A stretch of 64,000 nt of DNA from NCBI RefSeq assembly GCF_014207435.1, contig NZ_JACHGH010000003.1, positions 186,001 through 250,000 on the forward strand. Reading direction: 5' to 3'. Under the pieces are notes generated by a model, which saw only the letters and a list, made by a program, of their open reading frames with translations, was not told the origin of the DNA and made no database searches. This DNA is from Salirhabdus euzebyi (GTDB lineage: Bacteria; Bacillota; Bacilli; Bacillales; Alkalibacillaceae). Position 1 is the first letter of the stretch; each line of letters opens with the position of its first letter. The position numbers and the translations under genes were made by a program. Positions 36,447-46,648 of this stretch are shown here, piece by piece.

Positions 36447-38294
36447 TTACATAACTCGTTTAAACATTTTTTCCATTTCATATTCAGAAAAGAACACTAT
36501 AATAGGTCTTCCGTGTGGACAAGTAAAAGGATCGTGACACTTTCTTAAATCTTCGAGCAATTGAAACATATCATTCTGGTTTAAATAGTGATTTGCTTTA
36601 ATGGACCGCTTACAAGACATAAGAATGGCTGCTTCTTCTCGTAATACCTTTAAATCAATCTTTTGATGCTCCATTACTTGGTCAACCATTTCTCTAATAA
36701 TTTCTTCCTCTTCCCCTTTTGGTAGCCATTGAGGATGGGAGCGAATGATATAGGTTTGATCACCAAAGGGCTCAAAAAACAAACCTACTTTTTTCAACTC
36801 TTCTATGTGTGCATCTATAAGTAGGGCTTCTTGCTTAGAAAATTCGAAGGTCAACGGAACAAGTAACTCCTGTACTTCTTCAACAACGACACCTACTTTT
36901 TCTTTAAAAAACTCATATTTAATTCGTTCCTGAGCTGCGTGCTGGTCCACAATATATAATCCATTTTCATTTTGCGCTACGATGTACGTACCGTGGACTT
37001 GTCCTACTGGGTAGAGAACAGGTACACGCTCTTTTTTCTCTTGTACGCCTGCATCTTTATTAATTGAAGGCTCAAAGAACTCATTTTCATTATCTTCCAA
37101 CCTATTATCCTGTTTTTCAGATTCCTGATTTTGCTTGGAATCTACAGGAGGAAAATTATTTTTCTCGCTTACTTTCATTAACTCTTCCCATGGGTAGTCG
37201 TTTGGAGTTGTTGCATTTTCTGACGTTTTATTTTGAGTAAGCGTAAAGGATGTTTGATAAGATTGTTCTTTTCTCTTCGGTTTATAATAATCACCTTCAG
37301 GTATCAAGGTTTCCTTCTTAAATGTGTTTTTTACTGCCTGCTCGATGGCTTCAAATAGTTCTTTTTCTTTACTAAAACGAACCTCCAGTTTTGCCGGGTG
37401 AACGTTCACATCAACTAAATACGGGTCCATTTCAATCGTAATGACAACTAGTGGAGAACGTCCAATTGGGAGTAATGTATGATATCCCTGGAGTATAGCC
37501 CGATTCAATAAATGATTTCGAATGTAGCGACCATTTACAATCGTAGACATATACGTTCGATTCGCTCGTGTAACTTCAGGTTTTGCAATATATCCACTAA
37601 TTTGAAAGTCAAGTGTCTCATGTTTGATCGGCAGCATTTTTTTCGCAGTTTGCATGCCATAAATTTGACCGATAACTTGAAGCAGGTCGCCGCGACCAGA
37701 TGTATAAAAAAGCTTCTTATCATTATGGATACACTCAAAGCGAATGTCAGGATAAGATAAAGCCATTCTATTTAACACATCTGTAATATGACCGAGTTCT
37801 GTGTGAATCGTTTTCATATACTTTAACCGGGCAGGTGTATTAAAGAACAAATCATTTACCGTGATTTCTGTTCCCTGTCTTGCATCACTTTTTTCTCGAC
37901 TAACGAGCTTTCCACCTTCAAAAAGCAATTGGCTTCCTGCTGTCTCACCTGTTGACGTTTGCATTTTCAAACGACTAACTGAAGCGATACTAGCTAAGGC
38001 TTCCCCGCGGAATCCAAGTGTCCGGACACGAAATAGATCATCCTCTGATAGGATTTTACTCGTTGCATGACGGAAAAAGGCACGCTCGCAATCATCTTCG
38101 GTCATGCCTTCCCCATTATCTGTTATTTTGATCATTGCTAAGCCCGCTTCTTGCAATTCAACTTTTATCCATGTGGCATTTGCATCGATACTATTTTCCA
38201 CTAATTCTTTTATAACAGAAGCAGGTCTTTCCACCACTTCACCTGCTGCTATTTTATTCGCTAGCTGATCTGGCATTAAGCGTATTTTGCCCAT
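36447..38294 (-). CDS. mutL: DNA mismatch repair protein MutL
   Basis: A 615-residue GHKL ATPase of methyl-independent mismatch repair. N-terminal motifs are ENSIDA, DNGEGM and [12 protein letters not shown] variable linker of about 330-430 is followed by the C-terminal endonuclease domain with the metal motif [14 protein letters not shown] and a second motif CPHGRP. Presence of DQHA(x)2E means it nicks DNA itself, as in B. subtilis. It starts 18 bp after mutS. Confidence 0.97.
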   Translation of the reverse strand: MGKIRLMPDQLANKIAAGEVVERPASVIKELVENSIDANATWIKVELQEAGLAMIKITDNGEGMTEDDCERAFFRHATSKILSEDDLFRVRTLGFRGEALASIASVSRLKMQTSTGETAGSQLLFEGGKLVSREKSDARQGTEITVNDLFFNTPARLKYMKTIHTELGHITDVLNRMALSYPDIRFECIHNDKKLFYTSGRGDLLQVIGQIYGMQTAKKMLPIKHETLDFQISGYIAKPEVTRANRTYMSTIVNGRYIRNHLLNRAILQGYHTLLPIGRSPLVVITIEMDPYLVDVNVHPAKLEVRFSKEKELFEAIEQAVKNTFKKETLIPEGDYYKPKRKEQSYQTSFTLTQNKTSENATTPNDYPWEELMKVSEKNNFPPVDSKQNQESEKQDNRLEDNENEFFEPSINKDAGVQEKKERVPVLYPVGQVHGTYIVAQNENGLYIVDQHAAQERIKYEFFKEKVGVVVEEVQELLVPLTFEFSKQEALLIDAHIEELKKVGLFFEPFGDQTYIIRSHPQWLPKGEEEEIIREMVDQVMEHQKIDLKVLREEAAILMSCKRSIKANHYLNQNDMFQLLEDLRKCHDPFTCPHGRPIIVFFSEYEMEKMFKRVM

Positions 38295-38312
38295 CGTTTG
38301 AAAATCCCCTTT

Positions 38313-40892
38313 CTAGCGAAGCTTTTTTTGGATAGAGAAGAGTGTGTTCATTGCCTCCATCGGTGTCATATCTAAGACGTTAAGCTTTTTCAGTTCATCA
38401 ATTAGTTCTTTTTCTTTTTTCGAAACCTTATTTTTCACATTCGTCACGTCTGGCTCAAATAAGCTTAACTGTGCTTCCTCTTTTACTTTTGCAGGTGCCG
38501 GAGAAGCAGGCGTTTTTTGTTGTTCAAATTGGTGTAAAATTTCATATGCTCTATTAATCAGTTTATCTGGTAGCTGAGCGAGTTTAGCTACATGAATTCC
38601 ATAGCTTTCGTCCGCTGCACCAGGTTGAATTTTATGCAAAAAGACCACATTTCCTTCATGTTCTTCAGCCTTCACATGAACATTTAATAGCTTAGCTAAA
38701 GAATCTTCCAATGTCGTTAACTCATGATAGTGTGTAGAGAATAACGTTTTAGCATGTATTTCATCGTGAATATATTCCACAATTGCTTGTGCTAAAGACA
38801 TTCCATCATACGTACTTGTTCCACGTCCAATTTCATCTAACAAAATCAAACTATTTTCTGTTGCTTTTGTAATAGCGTGTTTCGATTCTAGCATTTCTAC
38901 CATGAATGTACTTTGGCCAGCAACAAGATCATCTGCAGCACCAATTCTTGTGAAAATTTGATCAAAAATAGGCATTTTGGCTGCATCACATGGGACAAAA
39001 CAACCGATTTGACCCATAATAACGGTTAATGCAAGCTGACGCATATACGTGCTTTTACCAGCCATATTAGGTCCGGTAATAAGTAAGATATCTTGATCCT
39101 CTTCCATGACGACATCATTCGGAACGAACGTTTCCCCTTTCATTACCTTTTCCACCACTGGATGCCTACCATTTTGAATGTGCAAATGACGTGTAGATGT
39201 AAAAGTCGGCTTTACATATTGATTTTGGTCACTTACTTCTGCAAAGCTTTGAAGCACATCCACATTACTAATTTGATTAGCAAGCTGTTGTAAATCAGGA
39301 ATAAACCTTTTCACTTGCTCTCGAATATCAACAAAAAGTTCATACTCTAGCTCGACACTTTTTTCTTCCGCTTCTAGGATTAGTATTTCTTTTTCTTTTA
39401 GTTCTGGAGTAATGTAGCGTTCTGCGTTGCTTAATGTTTGTTTTCGTTCATATCGCCCTTCTGGAATAAGATGGAGATTTGCCCTTGTCACTTCAATATA
39501 ATACCCAAACACTTTGTTATAGCCGATTTTTAACGATCTAATACCTGTTTCCTGTTTTTCCTTCTGCTCCAATTCAGCAATCCACTGCTTGCCATTTTTA
39601 GAAGCAGATCGATATTGATCCAATAAGTTGTTGTAACCATTTTTAATAATGCCACCCTCTTTAATCGATAGAGGTGGATCATCATGAATGCTTTTTTCTA
39701 GCAATTCATTAACCTCGTGAAGTGGATTAATGTTACTTGCTAACTGTTGCAGTTCTGCTTGATTTATCGACTGTAATAATTCGATAATATTCGGCACTTG
39801 TAGAAGAGATTTTTTCAATTGGAGTAAATCACGAGCATTGACATTTCCATAAGCAATACGACCAGATAATCTTTCTAAATCATATACATCTGTTAAAGCT
39901 TGACGCAAAGACTCTCTCTCTATAAATTGTTCAAGTAAGCCTTCCACTTGGGCTTGACGTTTCTCAATGGAGTCTTTTGATAAAAGTGGTCGATCTAACC
40001 ATTTTTTTAACATACGGGCACCCATTGCGGTTACTGTTTTATCTAGTACCCACAAAAGCGATCCTTGTTTCCCTTGTTGGCGAATCGTTTCCATAAGCTC
40101 TAAATTTCGCTTCGAATACATGTCTAGCTTCATATGTTGATTTACTTCGATATATTTTACAGCCTGTAAGTGAGTCAAAGACCTTTTTTGAGTTCGACTT
40201 AAGTATTGAAATAATCTACCAAATCCAGAAATTAGATTAGGAGATTCTAAATCTTTTATTAAGTAAGTGTATTCGCTCGGCATTTCTGCCTCATCTTCAA
40301 AAGAGACCGTAAATTGCATTTGGTCTCGTAACACTTCTATATATTTGTTTTCCATGTTAGAAGGTAGAACAATTTCTTTTACCGGACGATTAAACAATTC
40401 ACTAAGAACAGATTCCCAGCCATCCCGAATAAAAGCGACACTATTTTCACCAGTAGATAGATCATTATAAGCAATCACATAATGATCTTCTGAAATAGGA
40501 GTTAAAGAAGCGATATAATTATTCTCTTTCTCATCTAATAACGTTCCCTCCATTACCGTCCCTGGAGTAATAACTTGTATAACTTCTCTCTTGACTACCC
40601 CTTTAGCCTGCCTTGGGTCTTCTACCTGCTCACAAATAGCTACTTTAAAGCCTTTTTCTATTAATTTTTTTATATAGTTTGGAGCGGAATGGTAGGGTAT
40701 ACCGCACATTGCGATTCGCTCGCTCGTCCCACCTTCACGACTCGTTAATGTAATTTCTAGTTCCTTAGATGCCTTAATGGCATCCTCAAAAAACATTTCA
40801 TAAAAATCGCCTAGCCGAAAAAACAGAAAGGCATCTTGATACTGTTCTTTTATGTCTAAATATTGTTTGATCATTGGTGTGTATTGTGCCAT
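38313..40892 (-). CDS. mutS: DNA mismatch recognition protein MutS
   Basis: An 859-residue mismatch sensor. The mismatch-binding motif [15 protein letters not shown] lies in the first 45 residues, Walker A is [13 protein letters not shown], and further blocks are [12 protein letters not shown] and FSTHYHELT. The ATG at 40892 ([11 protein letters not shown]) fits the family start; an adjacent ATG at 40895 is equally possible. GGGGGAAG lies upstream. It forms an operon with mutL. Confidence 0.97.
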   Translation of the reverse strand: MAQYTPMIKQYLDIKEQYQDAFLFFRLGDFYEMFFEDAIKASKELEITLTSREGGTSERIAMCGIPYHSAPNYIKKLIEKGFKVAICEQVEDPRQAKGVVKREVIQVITPGTVMEGTLLDEKENNYIASLTPISEDHYVIAYNDLSTGENSVAFIRDGWESVLSELFNRPVKEIVLPSNMENKYIEVLRDQMQFTVSFEDEAEMPSEYTYLIKDLESPNLISGFGRLFQYLSRTQKRSLTHLQAVKYIEVNQHMKLDMYSKRNLELMETIRQQGKQGSLLWVLDKTVTAMGARMLKKWLDRPLLSKDSIEKRQAQVEGLLEQFIERESLRQALTDVYDLERLSGRIAYGNVNARDLLQLKKSLLQVPNIIELLQSINQAELQQLASNINPLHEVNELLEKSIHDDPPLSIKEGGIIKNGYNNLLDQYRSASKNGKQWIAELEQKEKQETGIRSLKIGYNKVFGYYIEVTRANLHLIPEGRYERKQTLSNAERYITPELKEKEILILEAEEKSVELEYELFVDIREQVKRFIPDLQQLANQISNVDVLQSFAEVSDQNQYVKPTFTSTRHLHIQNGRHPVVEKVMKGETFVPNDVVMEEDQDILLITGPNMAGKSTYMRQLALTVIMGQIGCFVPCDAAKMPIFDQIFTRIGAADDLVAGQSTFMVEMLESKHAITKATENSLILLDEIGRGTSTYDGMSLAQAIVEYIHDEIHAKTLFSTHYHELTTLEDSLAKLLNVHVKAEEHEGNVVFLHKIQPGAADESYGIHVAKLAQLPDKLINRAYEILHQFEQQKTPASPAPAKVKEEAQLSLFEPDVTNVKNKVSKKEKELIDELKKLNVLDMTPMEAMNTLFSIQKKLR

Positions 40893-41149
40893 CATTCTTC
40901 CCCCAACCAAAATATGATCGATTCTGCCTCTCATTATAGCATAATTCGTCATATCCTTTGAAAGGTTAATATTCCCGTAGCGAAAAAGGTAGATTTATAT
41001 GTTTTTTGCGAGTTTTATAAATAATGAAGTCTGCTTAAGATTTGTGAGGATATAATAGTAATGTTTTAGTAGATGATTAAAGGTTCAACTGAAATAATTT
41101 CACGAATAAGAATTTATTTGCATCTAATGAAAAATAATTAAAAAAAACA

Positions 41150-41177
41150 AAAAAACCCGGCCATGTAAGCCAGGTTT
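41150..41177 (-). terminator. Terminator after cotE
   Basis: The hairpin AAACCTGGC / GCCGGGTTT is followed by TTTTTGTTTTTTTT on the minus strand. The rest of the mutS-cotE gap (40893-41149) is AT-rich and shows nothing else. Confidence 0.8.
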
Positions 41178-41188
41178 AAAAAATTGAA

Positions 41189-41755
41189 TTAGTCACTACT
41201 GCTGCTTTCACTAGATGATAAATCTGGATCAATGTCCGCTAGTTCTGCTTCTAACTCATCAAATTCAAAGTCATCATCGTCTTCCACAACACCATTTGGA
41301 TCAAGCTTAACGAAAACTTTTGTTTCACCGATAACCTCCACAATAAATTCTCTCTCTACTTCTACTGCAATCTTTCCGCCTTTTTCTGCAATTTCACATT
41401 CTAAACAGTTAGGCTGCTGCGTAGCACGAGCAATGATTTCAAGGTCATCAGAGATGCAGTTTTCATCTTTTACTACTAATGGAATACTGTCTGTATATTG
41501 TACTTTTTCTGTTACTACCTCTGTTTTCGTATTATCATTGTAGGAATACCAAACATTAATATCATACGTTCCTGTAACCTCTACACAATCACCTTTCTTT
41601 TTGGCTTTATAATGGTGATTGATTACCCAGCAACCAAGAATGCTTGATGGATTATGGGTTGGTGAAATTATATGTGATGCTTCAGTAAATTTTTTACCTT
41701 TCCCTATAACGGCCTTTGTTATAATTTGACGTACTTCTTTACCAAGCATTGACAT
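41189..41755 (-). CDS. cotE: Spore coat morphogenetic protein CotE
   Basis: A 188-residue outer-coat organiser. The conserved core includes IITKAVIGKGKKF, ILGCWVINHHY and VEVTGTYDINVWYSYNDNTKTE. A very acidic and serine-rich C-terminus (DDDDFEFDELEAEL and a Ser-rich end) is typical. The ATG at 41755 follows GGAGGTAAG. In B. subtilis it is made in the mother cell from sigma-E and sigma-K promoters. Confidence 0.96.
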   Translation of the reverse strand: MSMLGKEVRQIITKAVIGKGKKFTEASHIISPTHNPSSILGCWVINHHYKAKKKGDCVEVTGTYDINVWYSYNDNTKTEVVTEKVQYTDSIPLVVKDENCISDDLEIIARATQQPNCLECEIAEKGGKIAVEVEREFIVEVIGETKVFVKLDPNGVVEDDDDFEFDELEAELADIDPDLSSSESSSSD

Positions 41756-42144
41756 GCAGCTTACCTCCTTCAATTTGATTCCATGACATTTTATTCAAGG
41801 CATTCGCCTGAAGTGCATCATATCTTACAAATAAATAACTTTTGCCTATTAGTTATCTGTCTAATAAAGTTTATGCACGATTCGTTCATTGTGTGTCCTT
41901 TACCTAGTTGTTTTTTGCCTATAAAATCAAGACTGTGCTAATGCCCAATCAAAAAGAGATAAGGATTACAATTGTAAAGATGAAGGGAAATTGGCGTTTT
42001 AAAACCAGGTAACGCTCGTGTGATCTTAGTTAGACTTTGCATGCTAAGACACCACGTATACCGATGAAATTCCAACTGATCCCTAGTTAGTATGTAAGCC
42101 AATAAAAAAAGCTTTCAACATTGAATTGTTGAAAGCTTTCCCTA
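41756..42144. other. 389-bp gap between cotE and ricA
   Basis: This AT-rich stretch presumably holds the mother-cell promoters of cotE, but I could not fix a sigma-E or sigma-K site with confidence. At its left edge is the cotE ribosome site. At its right edge is a terminator for ricA. No ORF with a ribosome site was seen. Confidence 0.5.
42104..42140 (-). terminator. Terminator after ricA (ymcA)
   Basis: The 13-bp hairpin AAAGCTTTCAACA / TGTTGAAAGCTTT is followed by a T-run on the minus strand, a few bases past the ricA stop. Confidence 0.85.
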
Positions 42145-42576
42145 TTAGTGTTGGCAACCAGAGCCTGCGTTTTGTTTTTTAGCCTTTGTTTCACCTGTTA
42201 AAATATCGCCACCTGTAGAACGAATAATTTCATTCGTCACTTCGCGTGCAATGGTGTTTGTCACACCTTGTAATAGGTCATTGATAACTATTTGTGTATC
42301 TTTGAACTCTGCTACTACAGGAATTGTATCTAACTCATCTTGTAATCGGTCTAATTCCTTTTCAACCTTCTGAAGAGCTTCTGATTTCCCATAATGTTGA
42401 AAGTTAACTGCTTGTTTTTGTAGAGCTTTAATTTTTGTAATCAGGCCTTGCACCTTTTCATTATCGTTTAATTTTGATTCGATTTGTTTGAAACGGTCAA
42501 TTTCCTCAATATTTGCCATCATGTTTGCTAACTTTTTCGCTTCTTCTAACACTTGATTACGTGTGTACTTTGCCAT
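42145..42576 (-). CDS. ricA: RicA (YmcA), YlbF/YmcA family regulator
   Basis: A 143-residue helical protein (PF06133). In B. subtilis RicA forms a complex with RicF (YlbF) and RicT (YaaT) that carries Fe-S clusters and works with RNase Y in mRNA maturation, competence and biofilm formation. The helical core includes FKQIESKLNDNEKVQGL and the end has a cysteine (SGCQH), probably a cluster ligand. It starts 1 bp after miaB. rny itself lies at 51732-53297. Confidence 0.93.
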   Translation of the reverse strand: MAKYTRNQVLEEAKKLANMMANIEEIDRFKQIESKLNDNEKVQGLITKIKALQKQAVNFQHYGKSEALQKVEKELDRLQDELDTIPVVAEFKDTQIVINDLLQGVTNTIAREVTNEIIRSTGGDILTGETKAKKQNAGSGCQH

Positions 42577-42577
42577 A

Positions 42578-44155
42578 TTATTTCACCTCTGCAGCTTCTT
42601 CTATCATTTCGCCATCTAATGTCCATGTCTTCGTATTGGTCACTCTTACTTTTACAATTTGACCAATTGCTGATTTTGGACCTTCAAAGTTTACTAATTT
42701 TTGTTCAGGTGTATATCCAGCTAATACATTTGGATTGTTCTTACTTTCACCCTCTACTAGAACATCCACTACTTGCCCCTCATATTTCTGAAGAGCTTTA
42801 TTGGAATAATCGTTCACTAGTGCATTCAACCGTTGAAGTCGAGCCTTTTTCACTTCCATTGGCACATCATCTTTTTTCTTCGCAGCTGGTGTACCTTCAC
42901 GCGGAGAATAAATGAACGTATAAGCACTTTCAAAACCAACTTCTTCATAAAGCGTCATGGTTTCCTCAAATTGCTCATCTGTTTCATTCGGGAATCCAAC
43001 AATAATATCTGTTGTGAAAGCAGCATGTGGAATCGCATTTTTAATCTTCCCAACAAGCTCCAGGTAGTCTTCACGGGTATACTTACGATTCATTTGTTTT
43101 AATACTTCTGAGCTACCAGACTGTACAGGTAAGTGAATATACGGCATGAGGTTACCACCTTTAGCCAACACTTCAATTAACCTATCATCAAAGTCTCTCG
43201 GATGGGATGTCGTAAAACGAACTCTTGGAATATCAATTTTACGAATTTCATCCATTAAGTCACCTAAACCAAATTCTATATCTGCTAGGTCTTTTCCGTA
43301 AGCATTAACGTTTTGTCCTAGTAATGTAACTTCTTTATAGCCTTGTGCTGCTAAATGTCTTACCTCTTGAATAATATCTTCAGGACGTCTGGAGCGCTCT
43401 TTACCACGAGTCATTGGAACAATACAATACGTACAGAATTTATCACATCCGTACATAATGTTCACCCATGCTTTCGTTTTTCCACGACGAGCTTTCGGTA
43501 GATTTTCAATAATGTCGCCCTCTTTAGACCACACTTCCAATACCATCTCTTTACCGAACATAGCCTCTTTAACAAGCTGTGGAAGACGGTGGATATTATG
43601 GGTACCAAAAATTAAATCCACATGGTGATGCTTTTCTAATATTTTGTTTACAACTGATTCTTCCTGAGACATACAGCCACAAACACCTAAAATTAATTCA
43701 GGTTTTTCTCTTTTCAATGGCTTTAAATGACCAAGCTCACCAAACACTTTGTTTTCAGCATTCTCACGGATCGCACAAGTGTTAAGTAAAATAATGTCGG
43801 CCTCATGAGTATCCGTTGTTGCTTCATACCCTAGTTCCGTTAAAATACCAGACATTACTTCTGTATCGTGTTCGTTCATTTGACAACCATACGTACGAAT
43901 AAGGAACTTTTTCCCCTTACCGATACCTACAAGGTCATCTGATACGGAAAAGTCTTGATGATATTTCACTTCTTCTTTTCCGCGTTTTCTAGCTTTTTTA
44001 ATGTCAGGTGGTTGATAAGTTGTTTGGAAATATTTCACGAAATCATCGGATGTTTTTTCTTTTAATCGATTCAGATTATCCTGGTCGGATTTTACGTCCG
44101 CTGGATTTCCTTCACGTATTTGTTGCGTCATTTCTTTACGCTGTTTTTCGTTCAT
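42578..44155 (-). CDS. miaB: tRNA methylthiotransferase MiaB
   Basis: A 525-residue radical-SAM enzyme that converts i6A37 to ms2i6A37 in tRNA. The N-terminal UPF0004 domain supplies three cysteines of one cluster ([26 protein letters not shown]). The radical SAM triad is in [18 protein letters not shown] domain lies at about 445-510. A charged N-terminal extension of about 70 residues is as in B. subtilis YmcB. Confidence 0.96.
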   Translation of the reverse strand: MNEKQRKEMTQQIREGNPADVKSDQDNLNRLKEKTSDDFVKYFQTTYQPPDIKKARKRGKEEVKYHQDFSVSDDLVGIGKGKKFLIRTYGCQMNEHDTEVMSGILTELGYEATTDTHEADIILLNTCAIRENAENKVFGELGHLKPLKREKPELILGVCGCMSQEESVVNKILEKHHHVDLIFGTHNIHRLPQLVKEAMFGKEMVLEVWSKEGDIIENLPKARRGKTKAWVNIMYGCDKFCTYCIVPMTRGKERSRRPEDIIQEVRHLAAQGYKEVTLLGQNVNAYGKDLADIEFGLGDLMDEIRKIDIPRVRFTTSHPRDFDDRLIEVLAKGGNLMPYIHLPVQSGSSEVLKQMNRKYTREDYLELVGKIKNAIPHAAFTTDIIVGFPNETDEQFEETMTLYEEVGFESAYTFIYSPREGTPAAKKKDDVPMEVKKARLQRLNALVNDYSNKALQKYEGQVVDVLVEGESKNNPNVLAGYTPEQKLVNFEGPKSAIGQIVKVRVTNTKTWTLDGEMIEEAAEVK

Positions 44156-44273
44156 TTTTTGAGCTCCTTTCTTAAGAAATATTCATGCTCTCTAACTGTC
44201 TTATTATAGCAGGCTAAAGCCTAAAAGGAAAATGAGATTTCACCGTTTTCAAAGATTTGTCATATTTACAAAC

Positions 44274-44699
44274 TTATTCTTTATCTTTCTTTTGATCGGT
44301 GTTCGGATAGTGAATAGAACAACCTTGATCGGAGCATTTACCAACAGGGACTAGTTCTCGTTTCGAAGCAATGTAATCATAAACTCGCTGCCCTAGTCCT
44401 AGAAAAATAGATAAAGAGATAAATGGGACTAACACACGATACTTCGGAATTTTTTTTACAATTTGTAAAACAGTATGTATACCAGAATAATCTGTATTTG
44501 TAGAAAGGTCGATGCTATATATTCTATTCTCTACATTTTTACCATCTAACTGATACTCTTCAAACACATCTGCATCACGAAAAGATAAAAACTGAATGGC
44601 ATTATGTTTATCTGCCTTCTCTATATTTTTCTTAGCCTTTTGACAAAGGGGACACCAGCTATCAAAAAAAACAAGTAGAAGATTTTTCCTTTTGTTCAT
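44274..44699 (-). CDS. DCC-family thiol-disulfide oxidoreductase (DUF393)
   Basis: A 141-residue protein with the DCC signature FFDSWCPLCQKA, Cys16 and Cys19, and a hydrophobic span at about 93-112. A C-terminal tail has CSDQGCSIHY. Members are thioredoxin-like; the function is not settled. The ATG at 44699 with GGAGGAGAGG upstream is preferred over the longer frame. It diverges from the epimerase gene. Confidence 0.8.
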   Translation of the reverse strand: MNKRKNLLLVFFDSWCPLCQKAKKNIEKADKHNAIQFLSFRDADVFEEYQLDGKNVENRIYSIDLSTNTDYSGIHTVLQIVKKIPKYRVLVPFISLSIFLGLGQRVYDYIASKRELVPVGKCSDQGCSIHYPNTDQKKDKE

Positions 44700-44759
44700 T
44701 GTCCTCTCCTCCATAGAAAGGTAAAATTTACTTAAGAATAACAAATGGGAGTTGATAAG

Positions 44760-45668
44760 TTGAACATTTTAATTGCTGGCGGAACAGGTTTCATTGGTCA
44801 AAAAATCGTACAATCTTTTGATCCTAAGCAGGATACGATTTACATATTAACCAGGTCCTCTACTAAAAAGAGCGATTCCCCACATATCCACTATATCACA
44901 TGGCTAAACGAGAATGAAAACAGTGTGATAGCTTTACCTGATATTGATGTGGTTATAAATTTAGCCGGCGACCCGCTTAACAAAGGAAGATGGACAGAAA
45001 AGAAAAAGAAAGAAATCATAGAAAGTCGGAAAAAATCTACTAGAAGCATAATTCAACTAATGAATAGTTTTTCAAGGAAACCAAACGTTTTTATTAACGC
45101 ATCAGCTGTTGGGATTTACGGCAATTCTTTTTCAGAGACGTTTACCGAACAATCGCAGTCCCTCGAGAATAGTTTTCCTGCTAAGGTTTGTACTATATGG
45201 GAGAAAGAAGCTATTGTTGCAAAAGAATTGGGTATTCGAACGGTTGTGGGGCGCATTGGGGTTGTGCTTAGTAAAGATGGAGGAGCACTGCCAAAAATGG
45301 CTCTTCCTTATCATTTGTTTGGTGGAGGAAAGGTCGCATCAGGTAAACAATGGGTCTCTTGGATTCATATGGATGACCTCGTTCAGCTTTTCCATTTTAT
45401 TATCCAAAATGAACAAATAGAAGGTCCTGTAAATCTTACTGCACCAAATCCTACTCAGATGAATGAATTAGGAAAAGCAATCGGCAAGGCGTTGAAGCGT
45501 CCCCATTGGATACCAGTTCCTACAATTATGCTTAGGCTGATTTTTGGCCAAATGAGCGAATTTTTAACAGAGGGACAACGAGTTATTCCACATAAAGTTG
45601 AGAACCTAGGATTTACCTTTACACATAAAAATGTAAAGGATGCCTTACAAAATATATATAACGAATAA
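44760..45668 (+). CDS. Epimerase/SDR39U1 family protein (TIGR01777)
   Basis: A 302-residue atypical short-chain dehydrogenase. The NAD(P) loop is AGGTGFIG close to the N-terminus, and NLAGDPLNKGRWTEKKK and VSWIHMDDL are typical of the TIGR01777 family. A C-terminal DUF1731-like part has PTIMLRLIFGQMSEFL. I choose the TTG at 44760, because GGGAG stands 8 nt upstream. The ATG at 44745 has no ribosome site. Substrate is unknown. Confidence 0.85.
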   Translation: MNILIAGGTGFIGQKIVQSFDPKQDTIYILTRSSTKKSDSPHIHYITWLNENENSVIALPDIDVVINLAGDPLNKGRWTEKKKKEIIESRKKSTRSIIQLMNSFSRKPNVFINASAVGIYGNSFSETFTEQSQSLENSFPAKVCTIWEKEAIVAKELGIRTVVGRIGVVLSKDGGALPKMALPYHLFGGGKVASGKQWVSWIHMDDLVQLFHFIIQNEQIEGPVNLTAPNPTQMNELGKAIGKALKRPHWIPVPTIMLRLIFGQMSEFLTEGQRVIPHKVENLGFTFTHKNVKDALQNIYNE

Positions 45669-45704
45669 AAAGAATGGGTGGCTTCATAAAAAGTCACCCA
45701 TTCT
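45668..45704. terminator. Bidirectional terminator after the epimerase gene
   Basis: The hairpin AGAATGGGTGGCTT / AAGTCACCCATTCT (one mismatch) is flanked by AAAAAG and TCTCC. It is clearest as a terminator on the minus strand for korB, where TTTTTATTC follows. Confidence 0.75.
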
Positions 45705-45781
45705 CCCTAAAAAATGTCGAAGAAACAATAACAAACAGTTATTTTATCATGTTTTGCGGTTTCCCCGGAAATATTTTCTCA

Positions 45782-46648
45782 CTACTTATACTGTGCCATT
45801 AACTTTTCGAACTTCTCTTCTTCCATGCTTAAGTCTGCATCCTTCAAAGGATTTTCACTATAGCCCGTTACAAGTTCTTGATACGATTTTTTGTTCTTGT
45901 CTTGATAAATGATACCAGTAACAAGACTATCGTGATCCATTAACGTTTTCATAGCGAGTGAACGGTCTTGCGGATTATAATCTTCAATGGTTGATAGACT
46001 TACTAGATTTTCTTTAAACCAATCATACGTATTTACCTTATTATAAGTAACACATGGACTAAAGACGTTAATAAAGGAAAATCCTTTATGCTGGATTCCT
46101 TGTTCGATGATGCTCGTTAAGTCCTTTAAATCACTGGAAAAGCTTTGAGCAACGAACGTAGCACCTGCAGAAAGTGCCATTTCCATTATATTAATAGACG
46201 ATTCAATCGAACCTTCCGGCGTGCTTTTCGTCACAAAGCCTACTTCACTACGCGGGGACGTTTGCCCTTTCGTTAAGCCATATACTTGATTATCCATAAT
46301 AATGTACGTGATATCAATGTTACGGCGAATAGCATGAATCGTATGTCCCATACCAATTGCGAATCCGTCCCCATCACCACCTGCAGCAACGACAGTCAAA
46401 TCTTTATTGGCCATTTTTACTCCTTGTGCAATAGGAAGCGATCTTCCGTGTATACCATGGAATCCGTAAGCATTTACATATCCAGAAATACGTCCAGAAC
46501 AGCCTATACCTGAAACAAGGGCTAGTTGATCTGGTTCTAATCCAATATTTGCAGCAGCTCGTTGAATCGCGGCTTGCACAGAGAAATCTCCACAGCCTGG
46601 ACACCAATTTGGTTTTACATTGTTTCGAAAATCTTTAAATGTTGCCAT
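45782..46648 (-). CDS. korB: 2-oxoacid:ferredoxin oxidoreductase, beta subunit
   Basis: A 288-residue TPP- and Fe-S-binding subunit. The cluster motif PNWCPGCGDF is near residue 13-22, and the TPP/Mg motif is GGDGDGFAIGMGH. With KorA it oxidises a 2-oxoacid, probably 2-oxoglutarate, to the acyl-CoA and reduces ferredoxin. The start overlaps the korA end by 14 bp, so translation is coupled. Confidence 0.93.
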   Translation of the reverse strand: MATFKDFRNNVKPNWCPGCGDFSVQAAIQRAAANIGLEPDQLALVSGIGCSGRISGYVNAYGFHGIHGRSLPIAQGVKMANKDLTVVAAGGDGDGFAIGMGHTIHAIRRNIDITYIIMDNQVYGLTKGQTSPRSEVGFVTKSTPEGSIESSINIMEMALSAGATFVAQSFSSDLKDLTSIIEQGIQHKGFSFINVFSPCVTYNKVNTYDWFKENLVSLSTIEDYNPQDRSLAMKTLMDHDSLVTGIIYQDKNKKSYQELVTGYSENPLKDADLSMEEEKFEKLMAQYK